Shown: positions 8,696 through 17,046, counted from the stretch's first letter. The stretch: 64,000 nucleotides of DNA from Gymnodinialimonas ulvae (GCF_037543845.1 NZ_JBBIFX010000003.1:532178-596177), one strand, 5' to 3'. Translations and numbers: made by a program. The notes: generated from the sequence alone by a model not told the origin.

Positions 8696-10273
8696 ATGCC
8701 CGCAACGGGACAAGAGCTACCGATCAACACATCCGCCTCTGCCATGCAGATGGCGCAGACGATCTTCGGGCCGGGTGTCACGGTCAACTCCGCCAGCTAC
8801 ACCGGGTGGAGTGAATCGTCGGGCATCTACACCAACGGCGACAGCGTCTCAAACCGGCTGACCCCATCGGATACCGGTGTGATCCTGTCCACAGGCCGGG
8901 CCCGTGACATCACCCGTTCCAGCGGCGACCCCAACCGCGTCGGCAATGAGACGACGAACACCCCCGGCCCCACAAACGACCCCGACTTCACCGCGGTCGC
9001 GGGCACGTCGACGTTTGATGCGTCGTATATCGAGGCGAATTTCATACCGACGACCGATTTCATTTCGGTGCAGTTCACCTTCGCGTCGGACGAATATCCG
9101 GAATTCACCGGTTCCATCTACAACGACGCGGTCGGCGTCTGGATCAATGGCAATCTGGTGACATCGCCCACGGTGAACGTCACGCAGATCAACTCGGTCA
9201 ACCAGAACGACAACTCGACGCTGTTCAACGACAACACCAGCGACGAATTCAACACCGAGATGGACGGCTTCACCGTGACGCTGGCGCTGGTGATCCCGGT
9301 CAACAACGGGGTGCCGAACGACATCAAGATCGGCATCGCGGATGTGGCGGATGCCAATTACGACAGTTCGGTCCTGATCGCGGCGGATTCGATCCAGGGC
9401 GAATTCATCGCCTATGACGATGCCGTCGCCCGGCAGGAAGGCGTGGTCGCCGTGCTGGATGCGCTGGCCAATGACCCGACCTCGGGCGGGATCGCCTTCA
9501 TCACCCATATCAACGGGATCGAGGTCAATCCGGGCGATACGATCACCCTGAATTCAGGCCATCAGGTCACGCTTCTGCCGTCCGGTGAGCTTGAGATCGT
9601 GCCGCCCCCCGATCAGACCGGGCTGGACGCCGACGAAAGCTTCAACTTCACCTATACCGCCGATGATGGCACCGGCATCACCGACACCGCCTTTGTCACG
9701 GTCACCACGATCCCGTGTTTCGTACGCGGCACGCGGATCCTCACGGAACAGGGCGAGCGTTTGGTGGAAGACCTTCGGCCCGGCGACCGGATCGAGACCC
9801 GCGACAACGGCCTGCAACCGATCCGCTGGATCGGCACGCGCACGGTCGCCGCCGAGGGGCGCCATGCCCCGGTGGTGATCGAGGCGGGCACCTTCGGGAT
9901 GCATCGCCGTCTGGTCGTGTCGCCGCAGCACCGGGTGATGCTGACCCATTGGATGGCCGAGCTGATGTTCGGCGAGGACGAGGTGCTGGTTGCCGCGAAG
10001 GATCTGGTCAACGATTGCTCGGTGCGGGTGCTCGAAGGCGGCGAGGTGGAATATTATCACCTGCTGTTCGATCAGCATCAGATCATCTGGTCCGAAGGCC
10101 TGACCACCGAAAGCTTCCTGCCCGGGCCGACCGTGATCAACGACCTCGACGCGGCGGTGCAGGACGAGGTTCTGTCGTTGTTCCCCGAGATCAACCGCGC
10201 CACAAAGCAGGGCTACGGGCCATCCGCGCGGCGGCCCCTGCGGGGGTTCGAGGCCCGCGCAATGCTGGGTTAG
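8696..10273 (+). CDS. Choice-of-anchor L domain plus Hint domain protein
   Basis: The 525-residue protein has no clear signal peptide. Residues 15-230 form a Ca-binding-like, Asp/Asn-rich beta domain of the 'choice-of-anchor L' type (FTFASDEYPEFTGSIYNDAVGVWING). A cadherin-like spacer follows (VAVLDALANDP... FNFTYTADDGTG). A Hint domain starts at Cys341 (PCFVRGTRILTEQGERLVE) and continues through GLQPIRWIGTRTV, VSPQHRVML and a block ending HHLLFDQHQI-like (YYHLLFDQHQIIWSEGL). Such proteins in Rhodobacteraceae are usually exported without a Sec signal, by type I secretion. The Hint domain may self-process; it is not an intein, because there is no C-terminal extein junction. The next gene, also Hint-type, begins 16 bp downstream. 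Confidence 0.85.
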   Translation: MPATGQELPINTSASAMQMAQTIFGPGVTVNSASYTGWSESSGIYTNGDSVSNRLTPSDTGVILSTGRARDITRSSGDPNRVGNETTNTPGPTNDPDFTAVAGTSTFDASYIEANFIPTTDFISVQFTFASDEYPEFTGSIYNDAVGVWINGNLVTSPTVNVTQINSVNQNDNSTLFNDNTSDEFNTEMDGFTVTLALVIPVNNGVPNDIKIGIADVADANYDSSVLIAADSIQGEFIAYDDAVARQEGVVAVLDALANDPTSGGIAFITHINGIEVNPGDTITLNSGHQVTLLPSGELEIVPPPDQTGLDADESFNFTYTADDGTGITDTAFVTVTTIPCFVRGTRILTEQGERLVEDLRPGDRIETRDNGLQPIRWIGTRTVAAEGRHAPVVIEAGTFGMHRRLVVSPQHRVMLTHWMAELMFGEDEVLVAAKDLVNDCSVRVLEGGEVEYYHLLFDQHQIIWSEGLTTESFLPGPTVINDLDAAVQDEVLSLFPEINRATKQGYGPSARRPLRGFEARAMLG

Positions 10274-10288
10274 GCGGGACGCGCGCGC

Positions 10289-11332
10289 ATGTCATGGACC
10301 ACCATATGGGCCGAAGGCCACGCGATCCGGATGCCCCGGACGCCGCTGGACACGGCCCTCCGGGCGATGACCCTTTGGCTTGAATTGACCGGCCCGCGCC
10401 GCCCGCCGCACAGGCGTGGGCAGGCCGCCGATGTGCCGCTGCGCCTATGGCGCGGGCAGGCGGGTGACACCGGCAGCGCGATCCAGCTTTACCTGATGTC
10501 CGACAATGCCCTGCGACTGGTGCATGGTGAGATCGACCTGTGCACGTCGCCCGATATGCTGCGCCCCGGCGAGACCATCGGCTTGCGCTATGTGGCCTGC
10601 CATGAGGGGCGGCGCGATGTGTTGGAAGTCACGAATTATGATCAGGGCCAGAGTCAAAGCCTGCGCGCCGGGCTGGCGCAGACGGCGCGTGTATCCGACG
10701 CGACCCCGGCCGATGACGGCTACCTGAACGTGGCCCATATCGCGGCGATTGCGCCCTGCGTTGTGCCGGCGACCGACCTGCCCGGTATCGAAAGCGGCGC
10801 CGTGGTGGCCACGGCGCAGGGGCCGCGCCCGGTGGATGCCCTGCGGGAGGGCGATCTGCTGCTGGATGACAGTGGCGCGACGCATCCGCTGCGCTGGATC
10901 GAAGCGCGCACGCGGCTTTGCATGGGGCGCACCGCGCCGATGCGGCTGCGCGCGCCGTATTTCGGACTGGCGCGCGATCTGGTGGTCACGCCGCAGACGC
11001 GCCTTCTGCAATCGGGTCCGGTGGTCGATTACCTGTGCGGCACCGAGGCGGTCCTTGCCAACGCCCGCGACCTTGCCAACGGGCGCGCGGTGTTTCGCGA
11101 CCGGGACAAACCGGTGCGGACGTTCTTTCACATGATGCTCGATGATCCGACCTGTATCATCGTGGAAAACTGCCCCATCGAGACCGCGCATCTGGGGGAT
11201 GTGATGGCCTTGGCCGATCCGCAGGTCGGGCTCGCCGCTGCGCCAAGTGCGCGCGACACGACACCCTCGTTGCCGTTGCTCGACAGGGCCACGGCGCGGG
11301 CGCTTCTGACCGCCAATTCGCGGGCGGCCTAA
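10289..11332 (+). CDS. Degenerate Hint-domain protein lacking the nucleophilic cysteine
   Basis: The 347-residue protein is the second of a Hint pair. Residues 1-160 are an uncharacterised N-terminal domain (MSWTTIWAEGHAIRMPRTP...). Residues 166-310 align with the Hint domain of the upstream protein: GAVVATAQGPRPVDALREG against GTRILTEQGERLVEDLRPG, then HPLRWIEARTR, VTPQTRLLQ and TFFHMMLDDPTCIIVENCP. At the position of the upstream Cys1 this protein has Gly166. His in the 'SPQHR' motif is also replaced (TPQTR). It may therefore be unable to self-cleave. Its stop codon overlaps that of the convergent gene at 11329. Tight spacing suggests co-transcription with the upstream Hint gene. Confidence 0.8.
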   Translation: MSWTTIWAEGHAIRMPRTPLDTALRAMTLWLELTGPRRPPHRRGQAADVPLRLWRGQAGDTGSAIQLYLMSDNALRLVHGEIDLCTSPDMLRPGETIGLRYVACHEGRRDVLEVTNYDQGQSQSLRAGLAQTARVSDATPADDGYLNVAHIAAIAPCVVPATDLPGIESGAVVATAQGPRPVDALREGDLLLDDSGATHPLRWIEARTRLCMGRTAPMRLRAPYFGLARDLVVTPQTRLLQSGPVVDYLCGTEAVLANARDLANGRAVFRDRDKPVRTFFHMMLDDPTCIIVENCPIETAHLGDVMALADPQVGLAAAPSARDTTPSLPLLDRATARALLTANSRAA

Positions 11333-11709
11333 GCCTTTTCCTCACCGTCGAAGAACGGCGTCATCTGCACGACGATCACGGCATTTTCGGCGCGCGCCCG
11401 GTCCATCAATTCGCGTTCTTCGGCGTTGATCTCATCGCCCTGCGCCGCACGCTCGGCCCGTGTACCATAGCCCGTCACGTCAAGCGGGTTCAGATCGGCC
11501 TGCTTGAGCACGGCCACCGTCTCGCGCACCGCCTCGGCCTCGTCCACGCCACTGGCAAAGCACAAAAGCCCCGCGCCGGTGGAGCCGTCGGGAAGGCCAT
11601 CGCCATCCTTGCGGCCCACCTGAACGAGCAAGGTGTAGACGTCCGTGGGGCGTTTGGGTTTTTTCGGTTTCGGCTTCGGCTTCGGCTTGCCATCGTCGGG
11701 GCGCGACAT
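11329..11709 (-). CDS. Conserved-looking hypothetical protein with Lys-Pro N terminus
   Basis: A 126-residue protein opens with a basic KPKPKPKPKKPKRP tract, followed by a compact alpha/beta region (TDVYTLLVQVGRKDGDGLPDG, EAEAVRETVAVLKQADLN) and an acidic C terminus ending FFDGEEKA. I recognise no family. The gene starts 3 bp after the stop of the upstream GlsB-like gene, so it is probably in the dapD transcription unit. The Lys-Pro tract suggests nucleic-acid or membrane contact, but this is only inference. No signal peptide or membrane segment is seen. Confidence 0.65.
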   Translation of the reverse strand: MSRPDDGKPKPKPKPKKPKRPTDVYTLLVQVGRKDGDGLPDGSTGAGLLCFASGVDEAEAVRETVAVLKQADLNPLDVTGYGTRAERAAQGDEINAEERELMDRARAENAVIVVQMTPFFDGEEKA

Positions 11710-11712
11710 GCT

Positions 11713-11964
11713 CTACCGTCCCCGAAGAAAGCGGATCACCGCGATCAGGATGCACGCGCCCATGAAGCCCGCGAAGCCTTGGCTGATCCACGTGGGGGAG
11801 GTCGTCGCCCCCACAAGACCCAGAATGAAATTCCCGACAATCGCGCCAACGATGCCCAGGACCACATTCGTCAGGATGCCGGTGCGGGCCTGCATGAACA
11901 TCGACGCTGCCCACCCGGCAAGGCCGCCCACGAATATCGCCGCGATCAATCCCAGACCCTGCAT
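11713..11964 (-). CDS. GlsB/YeaQ/YmgE-family stress-associated membrane protein
   Basis: The 83-residue protein has three hydrophobic segments and the glycine-zipper pattern of this family: IAAIFVGGLAGWAASMFM, LTNVVLGIVGAIVGNFIL and FAGFMGACILIAVIRFL. These small inner-membrane proteins, often annotated as transglycosylase-associated, are stress-induced in enterobacteria; the mechanism is unknown. The gene starts 4 bp downstream of the dapD stop and is followed after 3 bp by a small hypothetical gene, so the three read as one operon. Confidence 0.85.
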   Translation of the reverse strand: MQGLGLIAAIFVGGLAGWAASMFMQARTGILTNVVLGIVGAIVGNFILGLVGATTSPTWISQGFAGFMGACILIAVIRFLRGR

Positions 11965-11968
11965 GCGC

Positions 11969-12796
11969 TCAGTCCCGCAGCAATTCGTTGATCGAGGTCT
12001 TCGACCGCGTCTGCGCGTCCACGCGCTTCACGATCACCGCGCAATAGAGGTTCACACCGTTCTTCGACGGCATCGACCCCGCCACGACAACCGACCCGGC
12101 GGGCACTTCGCCATACATGACGTCACCGGTTTCGCGATCCACGATCTTGGTGGATTTGCCGATGAACACGCCCATGCCAAGCACCGAGCCTTCGCGCACG
12201 ATGCAGCCTTCGACCACCTCGGACCGCGCGCCGATGAAGCAATCGTCTTCGATGATGGTCGGCCCCGCCTGCATCGGCTCCAACACGCCGCCGATGCCAA
12301 CGCCACCCGACAGGTGCACGTTGCGGCCGATCTGCGCACAGCTTCCCACGGTGGCCCATGTGTCCACCATCGTGCCGCTGTCCACATAGGCGCCGAGGTT
12401 CACGAACGACGGCATCAACACGACGCCGGGCGCGATATAGGCCGACTTGCGCACGACGCAGTTGGGCACGGCGCGGAAGCCCGCAGCCGCCCATTCGTTC
12501 TCGCCCCAGCCTTTCCACTTGCTGTCGACCTTGTCCCACCACGATCCGCCTTGGGCGCTGCCGCCCTGCATCTCCATATCCTTCAGGCGGAAGCCCAGAA
12601 GCACGGCCTTCTTGGCCCATTGGTTGACGTGCCAATCACCGCCCGCCTGCTTTTCCGCCACGCGCAGCGACCCGCTGTCCAAAGCGTTCAAGGTATCCTC
12701 GATCGCCTCGCGGGTCTCACCGGTGGTCGCGGGCGTGATGGTATCGCGCGCGTCCCAGGCGGCTTCGATGGCGGTCTCGAGTTGGGCATTGGACAT
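11969..12796 (-). CDS. dapD: 2,3,4,5-tetrahydropyridine-2,6-dicarboxylate N-succinyltransferase
   Basis: DapD transfers succinyl from succinyl-CoA to tetrahydrodipicolinate, the step that commits to the succinylase route of diaminopimelate synthesis. The 275-residue protein shows the helical N-terminal domain, then a left-handed beta-helix of hexapeptide repeats (FVNLGAYVDSGTMVDTWA, GVGIGGVLEPMQAGPTIIE, IVREGSVLGMGVFIG). The start at 12796 has AAGGAG about 9 bp upstream. DapE, which acts two steps later, is encoded 3.6 kb downstream on the same strand, and DapF 29 kb away. Confidence 0.96.
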   Translation of the reverse strand: MSNAQLETAIEAAWDARDTITPATTGETREAIEDTLNALDSGSLRVAEKQAGGDWHVNQWAKKAVLLGFRLKDMEMQGGSAQGGSWWDKVDSKWKGWGENEWAAAGFRAVPNCVVRKSAYIAPGVVLMPSFVNLGAYVDSGTMVDTWATVGSCAQIGRNVHLSGGVGIGGVLEPMQAGPTIIEDDCFIGARSEVVEGCIVREGSVLGMGVFIGKSTKIVDRETGDVMYGEVPAGSVVVAGSMPSKNGVNLYCAVIVKRVDAQTRSKTSINELLRD

Positions 12797-12985
12797 GGGC
12801 TTGGGCTCCTTGACGAGAGGGCAACGGTTCGCGCGGGCTATAGAGGCGGGCCGGTCGCATTGCAACGCGGCAGGCGGATCGCAGGACTTTCAGGATCCGC
12901 GAAGCGGGGGCGCATCCGCAAAAAATCTTGATTTTCAATCAACCCTTGCACACGATCCCGGTCAACAAACTGGGGGACATCAAAA

Positions 12986-13375
12986 ATGACCAAAATTTCA
13001 TTCGTGGCTGCCGCCGCGTTGGCGCTGCTGGCGTCAGGCTGCGTCGCCGTTCCGATTGGACCTGTGACCAGCGGTGGTGGCGGCACATCCAGCTCACTGG
13101 CCAGCGTTGTGGGTGGCGGGCAAGCTTACGTGAATACGCAAACCGGCCAGAGATTGAACTTGTGGAGCGACGGGGGCTACACCATGACAACCGGCGGTCA
13201 GCAATCCTTCGGAACATGGCGCACCGTCGAAAACCCGGTTTCGATGTGCTTCACCGGCCCGGTTGCGGCCTATGCGGGCGGTGCCTGCGTGCGGGTCCGG
13301 TATGACGGCGATTTCCTCGAACTGTACGATGTTTCGGGATCGTTTGTCGCCGAATCCTGGGCCGTTGAAGGATAA
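12986..13375 (+). CDS. Small secreted lipoprotein, member 1 of a tandem family
   Basis: The 129-residue protein begins with a lipoprotein signal ending LLASGC (acylation at Cys19), followed by a Ser/Gly-rich linker. A compact C-terminal domain has the pattern GYTMTTGGQQSFGTWRTV, then MCFTGPVAAYAGGACVRV with two cysteines that could form a disulfide, and FLELYD. The same layout (signal, linker, G-x-W strand, C-x8-12-C, final strand) is seen in the next three genes. The fold resembles small beta-barrel inhibitor or Omp19-like domains, but I cannot assign a family. A hairpin at 13392-13421 follows. Confidence 0.75.
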   Translation: MTKISFVAAAALALLASGCVAVPIGPVTSGGGGTSSSLASVVGGGQAYVNTQTGQRLNLWSDGGYTMTTGGQQSFGTWRTVENPVSMCFTGPVAAYAGGACVRVRYDGDFLELYDVSGSFVAESWAVEG

Positions 13376-13452
13376 ATCCCGATTGCGCATCGGCCCCAGA
13401 CCACTTGGCAGGTCCGGGGCCCTGTTCCAAAACACTTTGAAAAGCTAGTCCC

Positions 13453-13869
13453 ATGAAAATGATCAAACTTTCCTTTGCCGCCTTCGCGGCTCTTGCCCTG
13501 TCCGGCTGTGTGGTTCTGGACGAGGCCCCTGCGGGTGCGGTCGGCCCAGGCCCGTTTCTGACCGGCGGCGGGGCCGCTGCGCCCGCACCCGCCGCTGCAC
13601 CCGACCTGGGCAGCCGGTTGGCGGGTCGGACGCTTGTTGGCGGTCCGGAAATGCAGGGTGCGACATGGACCCTGCGCAATGACGGGTTTTCGGTCACAAC
13701 CGCACCAAACGGACAGCAACTTGGCGGCGGTCAGTGGTATACCGAGGGTCGGCAGTTGTGCCACGAAAGCTTCGGTGGCGGCTTTGACTGCGCCATCGCC
13801 GAGATTTCCGGCTCAACCCTTCGACTGACGTATGGGGACGGCCGGTCAGCGGTCTTCACGATCACCTAG
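13453..13869 (+). CDS. Small secreted lipoprotein, member 2 of a tandem family
   Basis: The 138-residue protein has a lipobox ALSGC (Cys19) and an Ala/Pro-rich linker (GGAAAPAPAAAPDLGSRLAG). The C-terminal domain contains GGGQWYTEGRQLCHE, then FDCAIAEISGSTLRLTYGD. It is much closer to the fourth copy at 14418, sharing the linker, WYTEGRQLC and SGSTLRL, than to members 1 and 3. Function is unknown. It probably sits in the outer membrane or on the periplasmic face, because residue +2 after Cys is Val and not Asp. Confidence 0.75.
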   Translation: MKMIKLSFAAFAALALSGCVVLDEAPAGAVGPGPFLTGGGAAAPAPAAAPDLGSRLAGRTLVGGPEMQGATWTLRNDGFSVTTAPNGQQLGGGQWYTEGRQLCHESFGGGFDCAIAEISGSTLRLTYGDGRSAVFTIT

Positions 13870-13933
13870 GCATAGCGTCGCCGCCAATGCGGGGTGTCAG
13901 ACCCCTTCACAGCCTCTTAGAAAGACCAATTCC

Positions 13934-14308
13934 ATGCGCCTTACAACTCTCACCCTCGCCGCCGTCGCCTCTATCGGCCTCTCGGCCTGCGTCACCGTTC
14001 CCACTGTCCCCGGCACCTCGCCCGCGCCGCAGGGGGCCGTGTCCCTGCAACAGCGCCTCAGCGGTGCGCAGTTGATCAACAATGACGAACAACACAGGCT
14101 TCTGCCCGGTGGGCAGGTGGCAGGTCGTATCTTTTTCGGGCCGTCCGAACGCGACTTTTCGCCGGTCAATGGGACCTGGTCAGTCAATGGAAACACCTTT
14201 TGCTTCGGTGTCGAGGTCAGCGAGCCATTCTGCGGCCCGGCGGAAATCTCCGGCAACCGGCTGATCCATTATTCCGACGGCGGCACGATGACCTGGGTGA
14301 TCGAATAA
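13934..14308 (+). CDS. Small secreted lipoprotein, member 3 of a tandem family
   Basis: The 124-residue protein begins MRLTTLTLAAVASIGLSAC, with Cys19 as the likely acylation site, then a Val/Pro-rich linker. The C-terminal domain contains FSPVNGTWSVNGNTFCFGV and EPFCGPAEISGNRLIHYSD, keeping the paired cysteines and the final strand seen in its neighbours. A longer frame opens at 13832 inside the previous gene, but the lipoprotein signal fixes the start at 13934. The segment just before the ATG (AGAAAGACCAATTCC) resembles that before member 2, which points to duplication of the whole unit. Confidence 0.75.
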   Translation: MRLTTLTLAAVASIGLSACVTVPTVPGTSPAPQGAVSLQQRLSGAQLINNDEQHRLLPGGQVAGRIFFGPSERDFSPVNGTWSVNGNTFCFGVEVSEPFCGPAEISGNRLIHYSDGGTMTWVIE

Positions 14309-14417
14309 CGCATCATACGCGCGGTGTGCCACCGCCAGCCAAGGAGGCTCGAATGGAAGGCCTCCGGGGTGGCTTGTGGGGCTCCGCGCGTTCACGATCA
14401 AGCCGAAGGGACCTAAA

Positions 14418-14840
14418 ATGATGATGCTCAAATTGTGCACCGCGACGGCTGTTGCCCTGATCCTGTCTGGCTGCGTCGTGCTCGACACAGCCCCGCCCTA
14501 GGCCGTCGACCCCGGCCCGTTCCTGACCGGCAATTTCAACGGCCCCGCAGCCGCCCCTGCACCAGCCGCCGCGCCCGACCTGCGCAGCCAATTGGCGGGC
14601 CGAACGCTGTCCTCTCCTGACCTTACGGATCGGGTGTTTGTCCTGGACGCCAGTGGCGCCCTGTTGATGAGGGCCCTCAACGGAGCACAGATTGAGACCA
14701 GTCGGTGGTATACCGAGGGTCGGCAGCTCTGTTTTGAACACCGCGCTGGCACCTCTGAGTGCACCATCGCCGTTGTCAGCGGCTCGACCCTTCGGCTGAT
14801 GCAAGGGGACGGACGCGTAACGACTTATACCATCAGCTAG
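14418..14840 (+). pseudogene. Small lipoprotein, member 4, interrupted by an in-frame amber codon
   Basis: Reading from ATG 14418 gives a lipoprotein signal with lipobox LILSGC, then VVLDTAPP, then TAG at 14499-14501. The same frame continues as AVDPGPFLTGNFNG and an intact C-terminal domain (SRWYTEGRQLCFEH, SECTIAVVSGSTLRLMQGD) to a normal stop at 14840. The intact paralogue at 13453 has APAGAVGPGPFL here, so the amber replaces a Gly codon and nothing else is lost. The result would be a 27-residue peptide unless the stop is suppressed. Sequencing error at this base cannot be excluded. Confidence 0.85.
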
Positions 14841-14843
14841 GCC

Positions 14844-15551
14844 TTACGCCGCTGGCCAATGGGGGGGCGCGTTGAAGCGCTCCTCCAGATCGGCGTTGAA
14901 CGCGTCCAATGGCAGACTGGTATCCAGCCCGTCCTCCAGCCGCGCAATCGTGATGTTCACGTGCCGCCGCCCCTTGTGGATGCCGATAAAGCTCCAGAAC
15001 AGATCGCGGATGGATTTATCGTATTTGCTCAAGCCCTGAATGCGCAGAATTGCGACCGGGCAGCCGGGATTGGCGCGCAATGTCTCATAAGCGCCGCTGA
15101 AATGCGGCAGAATGATCTCATGGGCCTGACGCTTGGCCTGCCCGCCGGGAAACAGCAGGACAATCTTGCCGCTTTGGATGGTGTCGTTCAGCTTGTCCTG
15201 CGCCCATTCTTTCCGCTCGGCCCGCTTTTCGGCTGGCCAGCTTTTGGGCGAGGACAGCGGAATGCAGCCGGACGGGGCCAGAACCAGAAACTGCGCAGGG
15301 TGATAATATTCGTTGTAATGCACCGCCGGCAGAACCCGGCGCGTGGGATACAGCATCGAGGCCACCATCGGCCCGTCCAGCCGCGTCACATGGGTGGCAA
15401 GGATCAACCCGCCCGGCATGTCCTGCAGCAGGTGCTTGTTGGAGATGCTGATATTGTAGAACAGCCCGAAATAGGTGCGCAGGCAGACAAAGAAGAAATG
15501 ACGCAGAACCCGTCCAAGGGTCGCATCCACAAACCGTTTCATCCCGTTCAT
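14844..15551 (-). CDS. PlsC-like lysophospholipid acyltransferase family protein
   Basis: The 235-residue protein has a hydrophobic N-terminal stretch (LRHFFFVCLRTYFGLFY). The acyltransferase motifs follow: ATHVTRLDGP gives H-x4-D, VLLFPGGQAKRQ stands in place of the usual FPEGTRS motif, and CPVAILRIQG is the fourth block. The family transfers acyl chains to glycerophosphate or other hydroxyl acceptors at the inner membrane. The altered FPGGQAKR block argues against a canonical 1-acylglycerol-3-phosphate acyltransferase, so the acceptor is open. It stops 4 bp from the convergent lipoprotein pseudogene. Confidence 0.75.
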   Translation of the reverse strand: MNGMKRFVDATLGRVLRHFFFVCLRTYFGLFYNISISNKHLLQDMPGGLILATHVTRLDGPMVASMLYPTRRVLPAVHYNEYYHPAQFLVLAPSGCIPLSSPKSWPAEKRAERKEWAQDKLNDTIQSGKIVLLFPGGQAKRQAHEIILPHFSGAYETLRANPGCPVAILRIQGLSKYDKSIRDLFWSFIGIHKGRRHVNITIARLEDGLDTSLPLDAFNADLEERFNAPPHWPAA

Positions 15552-15625
15552 CCAAACGCCCAGTTGCTGCGCGACCCCGGGTAAGGGTATAGGCGTTCAA
15601 CCGCCCTGCAACTACGGGAATCCGT

Positions 15626-16465
15626 ATGAAAGACGATCGCCGCCCCTTCCGTGATGCCCATGAGGACATCGAATATTCCAAAGCGCTTCCCGATACGCCG
15701 CAGGCCCAGTCGCCCGCCTATCGCCTCGCCTTTGCCGATCCGGATTTCCTGTGCCGGGATGAATTGCGCCCGGTGCGGTTGCAGCTTGAGCTTCTCAAGC
15801 CGCAGCTTGGCCTCGACGAGCGTGGCATCGAAAGCACCATCGTCCTGTTCGGTGGCGCACGGATCCCCCGGCCCGAGGATCGCGACACCGCCCGCAGTGA
15901 CACATTGCGCGACATGTCGAAATACTACGATGAGGCCCGTGAATTCGCCCGCGTTATTACGGAGCGCAGCGTTGAAACCAACTGCACCCAGAATGTCGTC
16001 GTCACCGGCGGCGGGCCGGGTGTTATGGAGGCGGGCAATCGCGGTGCTGCGGATGCGGGGGGATGTTCCATCGGCCTCAACATCGTGTTGCCGCATGAAC
16101 AGGAACCGAACCGCTACGTCACGCCTGAATTGTGTTTCAACTTCCATTACTTCGCGATCCGCAAAATGCACTTCCTGATGCGCGCCAAGGCCATCGCGGT
16201 GTTCCCCGGCGGCTTCGGCACGCTGGACGAGACGTTTGAGGCGCTGACGTTGATCCAGACGGGGCGTATGGAGCAGGTGCCCGTCCTGCTGTTCGGGGAA
16301 GACTTCTGGCGCGAGATCGTCAATTGGGACGCATTGGTGCGCGCCGGTACGATCTCGGCCGATGACCTGAACCTGTTCCGCTTTGTGGAAACGGCTCAGG
16401 ATGCGCTGGAGGTGATCGACACCTGGACGCTCAGCGGCAAGCGTGGCGAGATACCGGGGCGCTAA
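15626..16465 (+). CDS. LOG-family protein (putative nucleoside-monophosphate phosphoribohydrolase)
   Basis: The 279-residue cytoplasmic protein has the two LOG signatures: VVTGGGPGVMEAGNRGA near residue 130 and the catalytic AVFPGGFGTLDETFEAL near residue 193. LOG enzymes cleave the N-glycosidic bond of cytokinin riboside or AMP-type monophosphates. This longer subgroup (with FGGARIPRPEDRD and NFHYFAIRKMHFLMRAKA) is common in proteobacteria, and its true substrate is not established. The gene is divergent from the acyltransferase gene and convergent with an outer-membrane protein gene. Confidence 0.87.
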   Translation: MKDDRRPFRDAHEDIEYSKALPDTPQAQSPAYRLAFADPDFLCRDELRPVRLQLELLKPQLGLDERGIESTIVLFGGARIPRPEDRDTARSDTLRDMSKYYDEAREFARVITERSVETNCTQNVVVTGGGPGVMEAGNRGAADAGGCSIGLNIVLPHEQEPNRYVTPELCFNFHYFAIRKMHFLMRAKAIAVFPGGFGTLDETFEALTLIQTGRMEQVPVLLFGEDFWREIVNWDALVRAGTISADDLNLFRFVETAQDALEVIDTWTLSGKRGEIPGR

Positions 16466-16482
16466 GGCACCCCGGTACAATC

Positions 16483-17046
16483 TCAGAAATTGATATTGAA
16501 CTGCGCGCTGAGCGTCGTCTGCGTGACGGAATTGTCGGCGCCTTCATTGAAGTTCTGGTAGCTTTCGCGCACCGCTTCGACACCGATGTCGGTCGATTGG
16601 CCAAGGCTGTACAAAACGCCGAGCCCGCCAAACGTTCCGAACGAAGACGTATCGCCGAACCCGATGGTATCCTGAAACGTCATGCGGCCGATCCCCGCCG
16701 TGCCATAGGGCAGGAACCGCCCCAGGTCATACCCGAAAGTGCCGCCGATCCGCGAGGTTGTGACGCGCGTATCTGTGCCGCCCAGATCCGGCTCGGACAC
16801 CAGAAATTCAATCTCGGCGCCATAGACGAAGGCATCGCGCTGCCGACGGAAACCGAAGTGACCACCGCCTTGGATCCCGTCCAACTCTTCTTCGAGCCCG
16901 GGGGCGGAATCCAGCGTGAAGGAGCTCTCAAGGCGATTGCCAAGCTGCACGCCAAGGTAATTGCCAGCCCAGGTATCGCCAGTGGATTGTGCAAATGCAG
17001 GGGTGGAGAGGGCCATTGCAACCAATGGCAAAACAATGCGGTTCAT
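16483..17046 (-). CDS. Outer-membrane beta-barrel protein
   Basis: The 187-residue protein starts with a signal peptide (MNRIVLPLVAMALSTPAFA). It then has an eight-strand OmpW/OmpA-like small barrel pattern: GNYLGVQLGNRLE, GIQGGGHFGFRRQRD, SRIGGTFGYDLGRFLPYGTAG, LGVLYSLGQSTDIGVEAVRE. The final strand, LSAQFNINF, ends in Phe as expected for BAM recognition. A paralogous barrel is encoded next on the same strand. Its role (adhesion, surface stabilisation) cannot be set from sequence. Confidence 0.8.
   Translation of the reverse strand: MNRIVLPLVAMALSTPAFAQSTGDTWAGNYLGVQLGNRLESSFTLDSAPGLEEELDGIQGGGHFGFRRQRDAFVYGAEIEFLVSEPDLGGTDTRVTTSRIGGTFGYDLGRFLPYGTAGIGRMTFQDTIGFGDTSSFGTFGGLGVLYSLGQSTDIGVEAVRESYQNFNEGADNSVTQTTLSAQFNINF

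Noticed and set aside
8696..11332. Intein insertion in the Hint genes
   Set aside because: No homing endonuclease, no C-terminal His-Asn/extein junction and no interrupted host enzyme are visible; the domain order fits secreted Hint proteins.
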